In this document: piece after piece, positions 9,122 to 17,513 of the stretch
Numbering within the stretch: the first letter of the stretch is position 1
How the letters are laid out: each line of letters opens with the position of its first letter
NCBI RefSeq assembly: GCF_002554795.1
Contig: NZ_PDEQ01000003.1
Location: forward strand, 124,001 to 188,000
Source: Longibacter salinarum
GTDB lineage: Bacteria; Bacteroidota; Rhodothermia; Rhodothermales; Salinibacteraceae
Direction: 5' to 3'
Length of the DNA stretch: 64,000 bases
Made by a program: the position numbers and the translations under genes
Notes under the pieces: model-generated
Database searches by the model: none
What the model was told of the DNA's origin: nothing
What the model saw: only the letters and a program-made list of their open reading frames with translations

Positions 9122-11476
9122 ATGGAAGTCGCCTTCCCAACATTTTTCCGTCGTGCAAACGCGTCTTCCGGCAAGCAGGTGGATGTTCGTGGTCGCACCG
9201 ACTGGTCGCTATGTTCGATAACCCTTCTACTGGCGCTTACGCTGATCCATTTCTTTCTCCCAGCGCCGGGGGCTGTTGGACAAACATCATCGGACGAGAT
9301 CGTCACAGGCGTCGTCGTTGATGCTCAGACGGGAGCACCGCTTTCGCTGGCAAACGTGCTCATTGTAGGCGAAAATAGAGGGGCGACGACCGGCGACAAC
9401 GGGCGATTTACTCTTCGAGATGTCTCTACGGGAGCGCAGACGCTGCTCGTATCCTACGTCGGGTTTGAGACTGCGAGAAAAGAGATCAACGTGCAGAGGG
9501 GAGAGCGGCTCGACGTACGCGTCGAACTTCGCCCGGTGGAGATGGAAGTGGAAGGTGTGATGGTTACCGGGCGTCGTGTAGAAGAACGTGCGCTGGGAAC
9601 GGAGACGATCACGCCGGACGACGTGCAAAATCTACCCACGGTGCTGGAGCCCGATCTCTTCCGAACGCTTCAGTTGCTGCCCGGCGTCAAGTCCGCCTCG
9701 GATTTCTCGACCGGATTGTACATTCGGGGAGGTTCTCCCGATCAGACGCTCATCCGGCTCGACGAGGCGACGATTTACAATCCTACGCACGTCTTTGGAT
9801 TTTTCTCGACGTTCAACCCGGACGCTGTTGGGGATGTTGTGTTGTACAAAGGCGGCTACCCGGCGCAGTATGGAGGGCGACTCGGGGCCGTCGTTGACAT
9901 CGCGAATCGGCGAGGCGAGAAGAGTGCAACGCGCGGTGGAGCGAGCCTGGGACTGTTGGCGTCGCGAGCATATGGCACCGGCCCGTACGAAATCGGCGGT
10001 CGGTCCGGAACGTGGATGGCGGCTGCCCGGCGATCCACGATCGAACCGCTGCTCTCAGGCCTGCAGGCAGCTGAGGTACAAGACATCCCGGAAGGATTCT
10101 ACTTCTGGGACATCAATGTTGCGACCCGTGTGAATCTTACGGAGCGCGACCAGCTGTTCGTTTCCCTCTACGCCGGACGGGACCAGCTCGATTTTCCGTT
10201 TTTACGTGACGTCGTGTTCGATATCGGATACGGGAATCGTGCTGGAACGGTATCGTGGCGGCGTGTGATCGGTCAGAATCTGACGACGCGCCTTTCCGTT
10301 ACGGGATCACACTACTTCGCCGATCCTCGGGCAGATATCGCAAATACCCAGTTCGTCCGGGACAACGATGTGTTCGATTTCGCCACGGACGCCCGAGCTA
10401 CGCTCTCGGCCGGCGACCACACGGTGGAGGCAGGATTCCGGGCCGGCCGTTTCGTCTCGCGGCTGCGAAACTATTTCAACGGTGATAGAAACTACAGCCC
10501 GAGCTTTCGCACCCCATACGGCAGTTTGTATCTGCAGGACACGTACCGCCCTACGAGCGACTGGACGCTCACAGGTGGGATGCGAGCGAGCTATTTTGGG
10601 CAGGGGAAAAACGTTCGGTTTGCGCCCAGACTCTCGCTCGAGCATCGACTCTCCGACTGGCTTTGGCTTCAGGCGGGATACGGGCGCTATTACCAGTACC
10701 TGACGGCCGCCTCGACGGAGCTCTTCTCAGCCTTCGACTTCTGGCTCACCACGGATGATCAGGTCCCGCCCGCGTACGGTGACCAGTTCGTAGCTGGAGT
10801 AAAGACGGAGCCGAAGGACAATCTTCGGGTTGACCTCGAACTGTACTATCGCACGCTCCGCGACCTCTTCGAATTCGACCGACTGTACACCGATTACACC
10901 GGGCTCGACTATCCCGAGGTTTTCCGTTTCGGAAACGGATACGCCGCCGGTGCAGAGCTCATGATTCGCCGGGACGCCGGGACGGTCAACGGCTTTATCA
11001 GTTACGCGCTCAGCCGCACACGACGTGAGTTTGACCGCTTTGAGGGAGGACGGGCGTTTTCGCCAAAATACGATCGCCTGCACGACTTGACGACCGTACT
11101 GCGGTACGATGTATCCGAAAACTGGCGTGCAACGGCGGTTTTTACCTACGCGACCGGGCAGGCCTACACCGAACCGAGCGGGTACTACAAGCTCGTCGAC
11201 GATCCGACGCTGAGTCGTCCCCGTGATGTTTTTCAGGCCGAGTACAATGCCTCTCGACTTCCGGCATATCATCGTCTCGATCTCGGCGTTCGTCGAAAAG
11301 GTGACTTCTTCGGAGTCGGCACATATGAGGCACGGATGCAGGTTGTCAACGTCTATGGGCGTCGAAATATCTGGTTTGTGATTTTCGAACCGACGCAGGG
11401 AAATACGATCGAGCGCAACATCGTCCCACAGATCCCGGTGCCCCTTCCGAACCTTTCGCTTACCGTCTCTTTTTGA
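9122..11476 (+). CDS. TonB-dependent outer-membrane receptor with carboxypeptidase-like N-terminal domain
   Basis: 784 residues. After a hydrophobic segment (about 31–52, preceded by an unusually long polar stretch for a signal peptide) comes a CarboxypepD_reg-like beta-sandwich (about 60–135: VTGVVVDAQTGAPL ... LLVSYVGFE). A plug domain follows (about 145–260), with LYIRGGSPDQT and YPAQYGGRLG. The rest is a 22-strand barrel rich in aromatic turns, ending in LTVSF. It imports an unidentified large substrate across the outer membrane using TonB energy; the ligand cannot be read from sequence. No SusD partner lies next to it, so glycan uptake is not indicated. A tonB-type gene occurs in this window at 37913. 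Confidence 0.92.
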   Translation: MEVAFPTFFRRANASSGKQVDVRGRTDWSLCSITLLLALTLIHFFLPAPGAVGQTSSDEIVTGVVVDAQTGAPLSLANVLIVGENRGATTGDNGRFTLRDVSTGAQTLLVSYVGFETARKEINVQRGERLDVRVELRPVEMEVEGVMVTGRRVEERALGTETITPDDVQNLPTVLEPDLFRTLQLLPGVKSASDFSTGLYIRGGSPDQTLIRLDEATIYNPTHVFGFFSTFNPDAVGDVVLYKGGYPAQYGGRLGAVVDIANRRGEKSATRGGASLGLLASRAYGTGPYEIGGRSGTWMAAARRSTIEPLLSGLQAAEVQDIPEGFYFWDINVATRVNLTERDQLFVSLYAGRDQLDFPFLRDVVFDIGYGNRAGTVSWRRVIGQNLTTRLSVTGSHYFADPRADIANTQFVRDNDVFDFATDARATLSAGDHTVEAGFRAGRFVSRLRNYFNGDRNYSPSFRTPYGSLYLQDTYRPTSDWTLTGGMRASYFGQGKNVRFAPRLSLEHRLSDWLWLQAGYGRYYQYLTAASTELFSAFDFWLTTDDQVPPAYGDQFVAGVKTEPKDNLRVDLELYYRTLRDLFEFDRLYTDYTGLDYPEVFRFGNGYAAGAELMIRRDAGTVNGFISYALSRTRREFDRFEGGRAFSPKYDRLHDLTTVLRYDVSENWRATAVFTYATGQAYTEPSGYYKLVDDPTLSRPRDVFQAEYNASRLPAYHRLDLGVRRKGDFFGVGTYEARMQVVNVYGRRNIWFVIFEPTQGNTIERNIVPQIPVPLPNLSLTVSF

Positions 11477-11664
11477 AAACGTGAGGCGTAACGGTGGGCA
11501 GGGGCGGCAGGTTGGAAAGGTGGCCGGTTCGAGAGGTTTTGTTGCTTGTATTCGGGGCGGGTTGAACGTATCTTCATGGTTGCCCTCAGCGCCTCGCCGA
11601 TTGCTAGCGGTCGACCTCGCGACATGGCGCTCGCTCTGTTCGTTGTCCGTACCGTCCCCCGATC

Positions 11665-12180
11665 ATGTCACTCCAGATCCGTCCGACCTTTCAGGAGGTC
11701 ATCCCATGCGCTCCGGCCAAGGTTATCCGCTACCTGAAACGAGAAGTTATTCAGCAACAGGCGCCGTGCACGGGCAATTTTTACGACCAGCACGCCATCC
11801 TAAACGTGCGGGAGGAGGACCAACATTTCTGGTCGCCCCAGCTCAGTCTCGATTTTGAGTCCCACCGCGATGGTACGCTCGTCCGAGGGCTCTTCGCCCC
11901 GCGTCCGTCCGTGTGGACGATGTACGTCGCAGCGTACGCGATCCTCGGTTTTAGTGGCATTATTGCACTTCTTTTCGGGACGTCGCAGATGAGTCTCGGA
12001 ATGAGTGCGACCGCTCTGTGGGTGATTCCATTCGCTGGCATACTGGCTGCTTTTGTTTACGGAACGGCGTGGATCGGCCAGCGACTGAGCCGGTCGCAGA
12101 TGGTGGAGTTGCGGGCGTTTATTGATCGGGCCTTGAGCGATTGCGCCCTACGCGAAGCAGAGTCGACGCCCACACCATAA
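11665..12180 (+). CDS. Two-helix membrane protein with N-terminal soluble domain, unknown
   Basis: 171 residues. An N-terminal, probably beta-rich domain (about 1–88; FWSPQLSLDFES, GTLVRGLFAPRPSVWTMY) is followed by two membrane helices (about 90–110 and 119–141) and a short helical tail. The layout matches small proteins of unknown function that I have seen repeatedly in Bacteroidota, but I cannot assign a role. Its 3' end lies 23 bp before the start of the following lipoprotein methyltransferase gene, on the same strand, so co-transcription is likely. Confidence 0.7.
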   Translation: MSLQIRPTFQEVIPCAPAKVIRYLKREVIQQQAPCTGNFYDQHAILNVREEDQHFWSPQLSLDFESHRDGTLVRGLFAPRPSVWTMYVAAYAILGFSGIIALLFGTSQMSLGMSATALWVIPFAGILAAFVYGTAWIGQRLSRSQMVELRAFIDRALSDCALREAESTPTP

Positions 12181-12203
12181 CTCGGCCACGATCTTCTTTC
12201 CTT

Positions 12204-12992
12204 ATGCGCCGAATCGAACGCGGACAAGCGCAACTTTTCATCTCGCTGCTGTGCTTGCTTCTCGCCTGGTCAGGGTGCCGCGTCTCCACCGATAATGAGC
12301 AGTGGCGGCAACCAGATTCGCTGTCGGCACAATCCAATGGCGTGTACACGCGCACCGCGCCGAGCCGGGATGGGATCGGAAAGGTGTACATGGGACGGGA
12401 GATTTCTCAGGTGATGGGACATCGCGGTGCAGATTGGCTGGAACGAGGGGATCGTGAATCGGAGGAACAACCGGGGCTTGTGGTCGACAGTCTCGATTTG
12501 GACCAGGACGACGTTGTTGCCGACATCGGAGCGGGAACTGGCTATTTTACTTTTCGCATCGCTCCTCGTGTGCCGGAAGGGCGCGTGTTCGCTGTCGACA
12601 TTCAGCCGGAGATGCTGGATGTCATGCGTGCACGGATCAAGAGAGATGCCATCTCCAACGTCACGCTCGTTCGTGGCACCGAACGCAATCCAAAGCTACC
12701 GGCCGATTCCATCGACGTCGTGCTCATGGTCGACGCATACCACGAATTCGCGTACCCATGGGAAATGATGCAGAGCCTTCGCAAGAGCCTCGTCCCGGGC
12801 GGACGAGTTGTTCTGGTGGAGTACCGACAGGAAGATCCCTCGGTACCGATCAAGCAGCTACACACGATGACCGAGGCGCAGGTGAAGCGGGAGATGGAAG
12901 CCGTCGGCTTCGAATGGGAGAAAACGCTCGACATGCTGCCGCAACAGCATTTTATCGTCGTGAAAAACCCGACGCGCAAACACACGCCGTAG
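12204..12992 (+). CDS. Lipoprotein class I SAM-dependent methyltransferase
   Basis: 262 residues. The ATG at 12204 gives a signal peptide ending in the lipobox AWSGC (Cys25). The upstream in-frame TTG at 12141 would overlap the previous gene and bury the signal. The catalytic fold is class I: motif I DIGAGTGY (107–114), the acidic end of strand 2 at VDIQP (D132), and LMVDAYHEF further on. A methyltransferase behind a lipobox is odd, since SAM is cytoplasmic. Similar 'lipoprotein methyltransferases' recur in Bacteroidota and Planctomycetes. The substrate is unknown. Confidence 0.82.
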   Translation: MRRIERGQAQLFISLLCLLLAWSGCRVSTDNEQWRQPDSLSAQSNGVYTRTAPSRDGIGKVYMGREISQVMGHRGADWLERGDRESEEQPGLVVDSLDLDQDDVVADIGAGTGYFTFRIAPRVPEGRVFAVDIQPEMLDVMRARIKRDAISNVTLVRGTERNPKLPADSIDVVLMVDAYHEFAYPWEMMQSLRKSLVPGGRVVLVEYRQEDPSVPIKQLHTMTEAQVKREMEAVGFEWEKTLDMLPQQHFIVVKNPTRKHTP

Positions 12993-13048
12993 GATTGAAC
13001 CAAGGATGTGGGAAAGAGTCTGTCGGCGTATATTCGTAGATCGTGGTT

Positions 13049-13056
13049 TATCTTTG
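13049..13056 (+). promoter_or_regulatory. Possible Bacteroidota -7 element (TATCTTTG)
   Basis: The octamer fits the Bacteroidota TAnnTTTG -7 consensus. It lies in the 200-bp gap before the amidase gene, about 140 bp before the preferred start. No well-placed -33 TTG is visible, so this is a weak call. Confidence 0.25.
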
Positions 13057-13195
13057 TAAAAGATTCTGTCTTGAAATATACGCGTTGTATGGGTTGGTTG
13101 AGGGTGGCGAGAGGTGGTAATCTCTTTGGGCGGCGATCGGGATGTCCACCTTGTCGCCGTCTGCGTTCTGTTCCGCGAATCGATTTTGCATTCAC

Positions 13196-15709
13196 ATGCA
13201 TCGCTTCTTGTTACGGCATTCCTCGACCGAGCCGACGGCGTTTGCCACGGCTTTTTTCATGCTAATGGGTCTCTTTTTCGCCGGGTCCGCAGTTCATGCC
13301 TTCGCGCAGGAGGCGGTCCCATCTAGCGACGACGTTCAGCGACATCATCTCGACCTCGGTGCAAAAGACTTACAGATGGCGGCAAAGTCGGAGCCCGGCC
13401 TCCGGGTTGATGATCGCGTATCGCTCAAAAGCAACGTCGATCGGGCGACTCTGACCTCGTCGGTGATCGAGGCGCCCTTTGCTTTTAATGGACTTGCACC
13501 GCACTGGCGAGCCGAGACGCCGTCCGACGCCCACATCCACGTCGAGGTGCGCACCAGCCGGGACGGCTCATCCTGGACGCGCTGGACCCCGACCGGACAC
13601 GCGGCGCCCGTCGAACCGACGATCAAGCGCACGGGTGAGCCGAATCCGTACGCCGGCGACATGGCCACCGGATATGTGCTCACCGAGCTCGGTAGCCGGT
13701 ACGTTCAGTTTCGCGTCACCCTCGAGCGCGGTGCCGACACCCCACAGCTAGACCGCATCTCGATGTACCTGGTCAACTCTACCGGCGGCCCCTCCGAGCC
13801 GAGTGCCGAACAGAATGACGCGTACAACGAGCGGATCGAACAGGATATGAAGTCCGCCAACCCGGCGAAGGCCGTGTCGAAGCCACGCATTTACACGCGC
13901 AGTGAGTGGGGGGCGCAGGCTCCCAGCGGCGGATACCGCTATTACACCGCCGATCATCTCGGCATGCATCACAGCGCTTCGACGTCCGACGGTAATGCAG
14001 ATACCTGGAGTGAGTGTGCTGCCGCTGTCCGCGGGATCCAGGACTTCCACATGTACACCAACGGTTGGACCGATATCGGCTACAACTACGTCGTCTGCCA
14101 GACCGGTCACATTTTCCAGGGCCGAGAAGATGGCGACGACGGGTCTGACATCGTCGGTGCACACGATGGTGCAAACACCGGAAGTGTCGGTGTGGACGGG
14201 CTCGGCTACTTTCACGCGCCGTACGACCAGACGCCGACCAACGCGATGCTGGACGGCTTCGCAGAGCTCTTCGCGTGGATCGCAGACCGTCGCGGCATCG
14301 ACCCGAGTTCGGCCAGTTACTATTACGGTTACGGCGGCACCGTCGATAACGTCTACGGCCACCGGGATGTATCCGCGACGGCCTGCCCTGGAGATAATCT
14401 GTACACGGAGATCCCGACCGTGATTTCGAAAACAAACACGATTCTTGATGGCGGCGGGTCCGTCACGCTTACGAGCGATTGGCAGCGGAACGGTGCATCC
14501 GGTGGGCGTCCCTCGTGGTTCTCCAGTACGGCAAGCACGGAGCGCGGGTTGGCGTATGGCGTTGTCGGCGGCAAAGAGCGCGTCTATGCCGTGAGCCGAA
14601 CCGGCGGCCTCTCGGTTCAAGTAATGCGCGCCTCTGACGGTGCCGATGTCACCACGCTGTCGACCTCTGGCATCTCCGGAGGAGTGTATGCGCTGAACGA
14701 TATCGAAGCCTCGTCCGACGGCGTCCTCTTCGCTGCAAATCTTACCACCGATGCCTCACAGAGCGCGTTCAAGGTGTACCGATGGGATAGCGAATCCGAC
14801 ACGCCCACGGAGGTGGTTTCGTACAGCGGCGCAGCGCTTCGTCTCGGCGATCACATCACCGTCACCGGTTCCACCGCCGACAACTCGATCGAGATCTGGG
14901 CGCCGGGGAGTGGAAGCAACAACGTCGTTCGCTTCGCCACGTCCACGAACGGGCAATCGTTTACGGCATCCACGATTACGGTGGGCTCGATGGGCTCGAC
15001 CCCGTCGGTGGGAGCGTTCAGCCAGTACTTCTTTCTCAGCTCCGCGGGCGTTGGGGCTGGGTCGTATAACGACAGCGGATCGCAGCGAGGCACTGTTCCT
15101 GCATCGGTCATTCCGTCAACGACCGGCAGCCTGAAGACATACGCCGACTTTTCGGGGCCGTCCATGCGGAAGTACGCGGCGGCGTACGACTACGTTAGCG
15201 GGAGCGCGCACGGCGGCAAGCTGCGCCTCGTCGACGTGACCGATGGGGCCTCGAGCGCTACGCTCCAGGATGAAACACCCTGGCTCGGCGGTGCGGATAA
15301 CCCGAATGGAACCGGCGACGTTGCGGTGAAGAGCAATGGCGACGGGACATTCACCATCTTCGTACTGGCGACGAACAACGGGCTTGCCGCTTATTCCACC
15401 AGCACCGTGAACGGACTGGCTGCGTCGGGTACAGAGGCGTCGGAAGAGGAGTGGGAGACGCCGACAGCCTACCCAAATCCAACGAGCGAAAGCGTTCGTA
15501 TCGACGTCTCGCTCACGGAAGCATCTGCTGTCCGCGTGGAGGTATTCGATATTCTGGGGCGGCGCGTGCTGTCTCGCGACTATGGGCGCATCGGAGGTGG
15601 GGAGCGCACGTTCACGGTCCCGGTGCAGAACCTGGCAAGCGGTGCATACCTCTATCGTGTAAAGGCTGGTGAGCGTACGGCAGAAGGTTCGATCCGCATC
15701 GTGAAGTGA
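13196..15709 (+). CDS. Secreted N-acetylmuramoyl-L-alanine amidase (PGRP fold) with T9SS sorting domain
   Basis: 837 residues from the ATG at 13196, which places a good signal peptide (to about residue 37, HAFAQ) at the start; an ATG at 13142 adds 18 residues. A beta-rich N-terminal region is followed by a peptidoglycan-recognition/amidase-2 domain. Zinc ligands appear as MHHS (H258, H259), GYNYVV and YGHRDVSATACPG (H389, C397), the complete catalytic set. A beta-propeller-like region follows. The C-terminus has YPNPTSES, VFDILGRRVL and GAYLYRVKAGE, a type-A sorting domain. It is therefore probably exported by T9SS and acts outside the cell on foreign or environmental peptidoglycan rather than on the cell's own wall. 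Confidence 0.9.
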   Translation: MHRFLLRHSSTEPTAFATAFFMLMGLFFAGSAVHAFAQEAVPSSDDVQRHHLDLGAKDLQMAAKSEPGLRVDDRVSLKSNVDRATLTSSVIEAPFAFNGLAPHWRAETPSDAHIHVEVRTSRDGSSWTRWTPTGHAAPVEPTIKRTGEPNPYAGDMATGYVLTELGSRYVQFRVTLERGADTPQLDRISMYLVNSTGGPSEPSAEQNDAYNERIEQDMKSANPAKAVSKPRIYTRSEWGAQAPSGGYRYYTADHLGMHHSASTSDGNADTWSECAAAVRGIQDFHMYTNGWTDIGYNYVVCQTGHIFQGREDGDDGSDIVGAHDGANTGSVGVDGLGYFHAPYDQTPTNAMLDGFAELFAWIADRRGIDPSSASYYYGYGGTVDNVYGHRDVSATACPGDNLYTEIPTVISKTNTILDGGGSVTLTSDWQRNGASGGRPSWFSSTASTERGLAYGVVGGKERVYAVSRTGGLSVQVMRASDGADVTTLSTSGISGGVYALNDIEASSDGVLFAANLTTDASQSAFKVYRWDSESDTPTEVVSYSGAALRLGDHITVTGSTADNSIEIWAPGSGSNNVVRFATSTNGQSFTASTITVGSMGSTPSVGAFSQYFFLSSAGVGAGSYNDSGSQRGTVPASVIPSTTGSLKTYADFSGPSMRKYAAAYDYVSGSAHGGKLRLVDVTDGASSATLQDETPWLGGADNPNGTGDVAVKSNGDGTFTIFVLATNNGLAAYSTSTVNGLAASGTEASEEEWETPTAYPNPTSESVRIDVSLTEASAVRVEVFDILGRRVLSRDYGRIGGGERTFTVPVQNLASGAYLYRVKAGERTAEGSIRIVK

Positions 15710-15739
15710 CACTCAGTCCGATGCGATCCATCGTGCGCG

Positions 15740-15819
15740 ATGTGAACGTGTGGAGGAATGGAAGTGTGGAAGTATGAAGGTGTGAAGGTGTGAACGTGTG
15801 TGGGTATGAATGTGGGTGT
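15740..15819 (+). repeat. Phased octamer array A (GTRTGRAN), downstream of the amidase gene
   Basis: Ten consecutive 8-nt units in exact phase, such as GTGTGAAG and GTATGAAT. Consensus GTRTGRAN on the + strand. It starts 31 bases after the amidase stop and runs away from that gene. No coding frame explains it. Confidence 0.85.
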
Positions 15820-15820
15820 T

Positions 15821-15867
15821 TTGGTCGTTATGCTGCCTTAACGACCAACGTATTGATGCCTCAATAC
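15821..15867. repeat. Two adjacent perfect hairpins where array A meets a short opposing array
   Basis: The arms TTGGTCGTTA (15821–15830) and TAACGACCAA (15839–15848) form a 10-bp stem. GTATTGA (15850–15856) and TCAATAC (15861–15867) form a second, 7-bp stem with a 4-nt loop. There is no T-tract on either side, so this is not a standard terminator. On the minus strand the sequence reads like the CGTTGGTC/GTTAAGGC units seen at 36573–36604. Confidence 0.75.
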
Positions 15868-15882
15868 TCCAGCACAGGGACG

Positions 15883-16608
15883 CTATTTCGACCGGTTGGC
15901 TTCTGGGAGCCCGAGTTCATCAACGATGTCGGCAATGCCGTTGGTAAACTTGGTGGCTCCGCCCTGTGATGGATGGCGGACGTACGTGACGTCAACGCCG
16001 ATCTCTTTCACGGCACGCTCCGCCTTGCGTCCGATGCCCACGACGCGCTCCGGCTGCAGAATGTCGATGATGTCTTTCGTTAGCGACTCCCATCGAGCGA
16101 CTTCACTCCGGCGCGGGTTGCGGATCGAAAGTGGTTCTCCGGGATTGTGCGGGTGGAGAGGCACGCTATTCCACACAAAGAATTGCGGGAAGACCGGCTG
16201 GAGCACGCGCCAGAAGATGTTGGCACTGTACTCGGTGTGCGGCTCCTCCTCAAGGCTCGTCGGCACTCCGTCAATCGGAAACTCGGGGTCGACGAGTTGA
16301 GCCTCCGCCGTGATCGGCACGCCAGAAAATCGGCAGCCCCACGGTCCGGGTGCTTCCGCGAGCAAGAAGAGCGAGGGTTTCTCCTCGTACGCAGAGAGGT
16401 ACGCATGAACATTTTTGCGACGGATCGCAGCCGCATCGTCCACATCGAGATGAGAGACCTCATCCCCGTAGAGGTTGAACAGTTCATCCGTGGATAAGAC
16501 GTCGAACAGGTCATGCGAAAATAAATCGTAAACGGGCTGCAGAAGCATTCGAGCTGCGTCAGATAAAATAGAGAGGAGAGAATACGGGTGGATGCTGTCC
16601 CGCCGCAT
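15883..16608 (-). CDS. Uracil-DNA glycosylase-superfamily protein
   Basis: 241 residues. Motif A appears as AEAPGPWGCRFSG and motif B as VRHPSQGG, near the C-terminus. This pattern is of the UDG-like superfamily (related to families 4/5 and SMUG). The enzyme would remove uracil or a damaged base from DNA. The region VWNSVPLHPHNPG resembles the family's N-S-V substrate-binding stretch. The catalytic Asp of family 1 (GQDPYH) is not present, so it is not an Ung orthologue. The ATG at 16608 gives MRRDSIHPY. It lies 53 bp downstream of the ion-channel stop on the same strand. Confidence 0.75.
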   Translation of the reverse strand: MRRDSIHPYSLLSILSDAARMLLQPVYDLFSHDLFDVLSTDELFNLYGDEVSHLDVDDAAAIRRKNVHAYLSAYEEKPSLFLLAEAPGPWGCRFSGVPITAEAQLVDPEFPIDGVPTSLEEEPHTEYSANIFWRVLQPVFPQFFVWNSVPLHPHNPGEPLSIRNPRRSEVARWESLTKDIIDILQPERVVGIGRKAERAVKEIGVDVTYVRHPSQGGATKFTNGIADIVDELGLPEANRSK

Positions 16609-16661
16609 CGGGGCTCAAAAGGAGCCGTCGACGGCCGATGCAAAGTGGAATTGTTGGGTGA

Positions 16662-17465
16662 TCAGGCATGCAGTTTCGTCCCGCAGAACTTGCAGTAATC
16701 TGCGTCGATGGTGTGGTCATCCCGCTTGCAATTCGGGCAGCGTACAGGTTGCTGGTCTTGCGTTCGGGTCAGTTCGGCTGTCACGATTCCGGTGGGCACA
16801 GCGATGATTGCGTAGCCGATGATCATGATAATCGCCGAGAGGAAGCGCCCCGTGGTTGTCTGTGGCGAAATGTCGCCGTAGCCAACGGTGGTAAGCGTCA
16901 CGACCGCCCAGTACATGCTCGTCGGGATGGACGTGAAGCCGTTCTTCGGCCCTTCGACCAGGTACATGAGGGAGCCGATGATGACGATGAGTGTCGTCAC
17001 CGCGAGAAGGAAGACCGATATCTTCTTCCGACTGGAGCGGAGGGCCCGTGCGAGGACATCGGCCTCTTCGAGATATTCCGCGAGCTTCAGAACACGGAAA
17101 ACACGGAGCGTGCGCAGCAGCCGGACGACGAGGAAATACTGTGCTCCGGGGAAGAGAAGACTCACGTACGTTGGCAAGATGGCGAGCAGGTCCACGATGC
17201 CGTAGAAGCTCTTGGCGTAGCGACGCCAGCTTTTTGCGCAGTAGAGCCGAACGGCGTACTCGATGGTAAAGAGAAGGGTGAAGGCCCACTCCAAAGCGTA
17301 CAACTCCGACGCATAATCCGCCCGGACCGACGGCATCGTCTCCAGCATGACCGCCAGAACGCTTGCTATAATCGCGCCGATCAGAACGACGTCGAACAGC
17401 TTCCCGGAGGGGGAGTCCGACTTGAAAATGACGACGTACAGGCGATTGCGAAGGGGAGAGCGCAC
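16662..17465 (-). CDS. Voltage-gated potassium channel with C-terminal zinc ribbon
   Basis: 267 residues, six-helix Kv-type channel. S1–S3 cover about residues 22–100. S4 carries regularly spaced arginines (RLLRTLRVFRVLK), and the pore loop has the K+ selectivity filter TVGYGD between S5 and S6. After S6 the protein ends in a small CxxC...CxxC zinc ribbon (CPNC ... CKFCG), an add-on absent from classic KvAP/Kch but common in bacterial 'ion transporter' genes. The start is a GTG at 17465. No upstream ATG exists in this frame for at least 12 codons. Role: K+ flux and membrane-potential control. Confidence 0.9.
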   Translation of the reverse strand: MRSPLRNRLYVVIFKSDSPSGKLFDVVLIGAIIASVLAVMLETMPSVRADYASELYALEWAFTLLFTIEYAVRLYCAKSWRRYAKSFYGIVDLLAILPTYVSLLFPGAQYFLVVRLLRTLRVFRVLKLAEYLEEADVLARALRSSRKKISVFLLAVTTLIVIIGSLMYLVEGPKNGFTSIPTSMYWAVVTLTTVGYGDISPQTTTGRFLSAIIMIIGYAIIAVPTGIVTAELTRTQDQQPVRCPNCKRDDHTIDADYCKFCGTKLHA

Positions 17466-17513
17466 AGAATCGTCGGTCCGTAGGATAAGAGTGAAACTCG
17501 ATGCCTTGTTGGG

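Noticed and set aside
11477-11545. Another phased array after the TonB receptor gene
   Set aside because: G-rich and outward, but no stable 7- or 8-nt period could be shown by eye.
15740-15819. CRISPR array
   Set aside because: Units are 8 nt without spacers, degenerate, and there are no cas genes.
15821-15848. Intrinsic terminator
   Set aside because: Perfect stem but no T-tract on either strand; recorded as a hairpin at an array junction instead.
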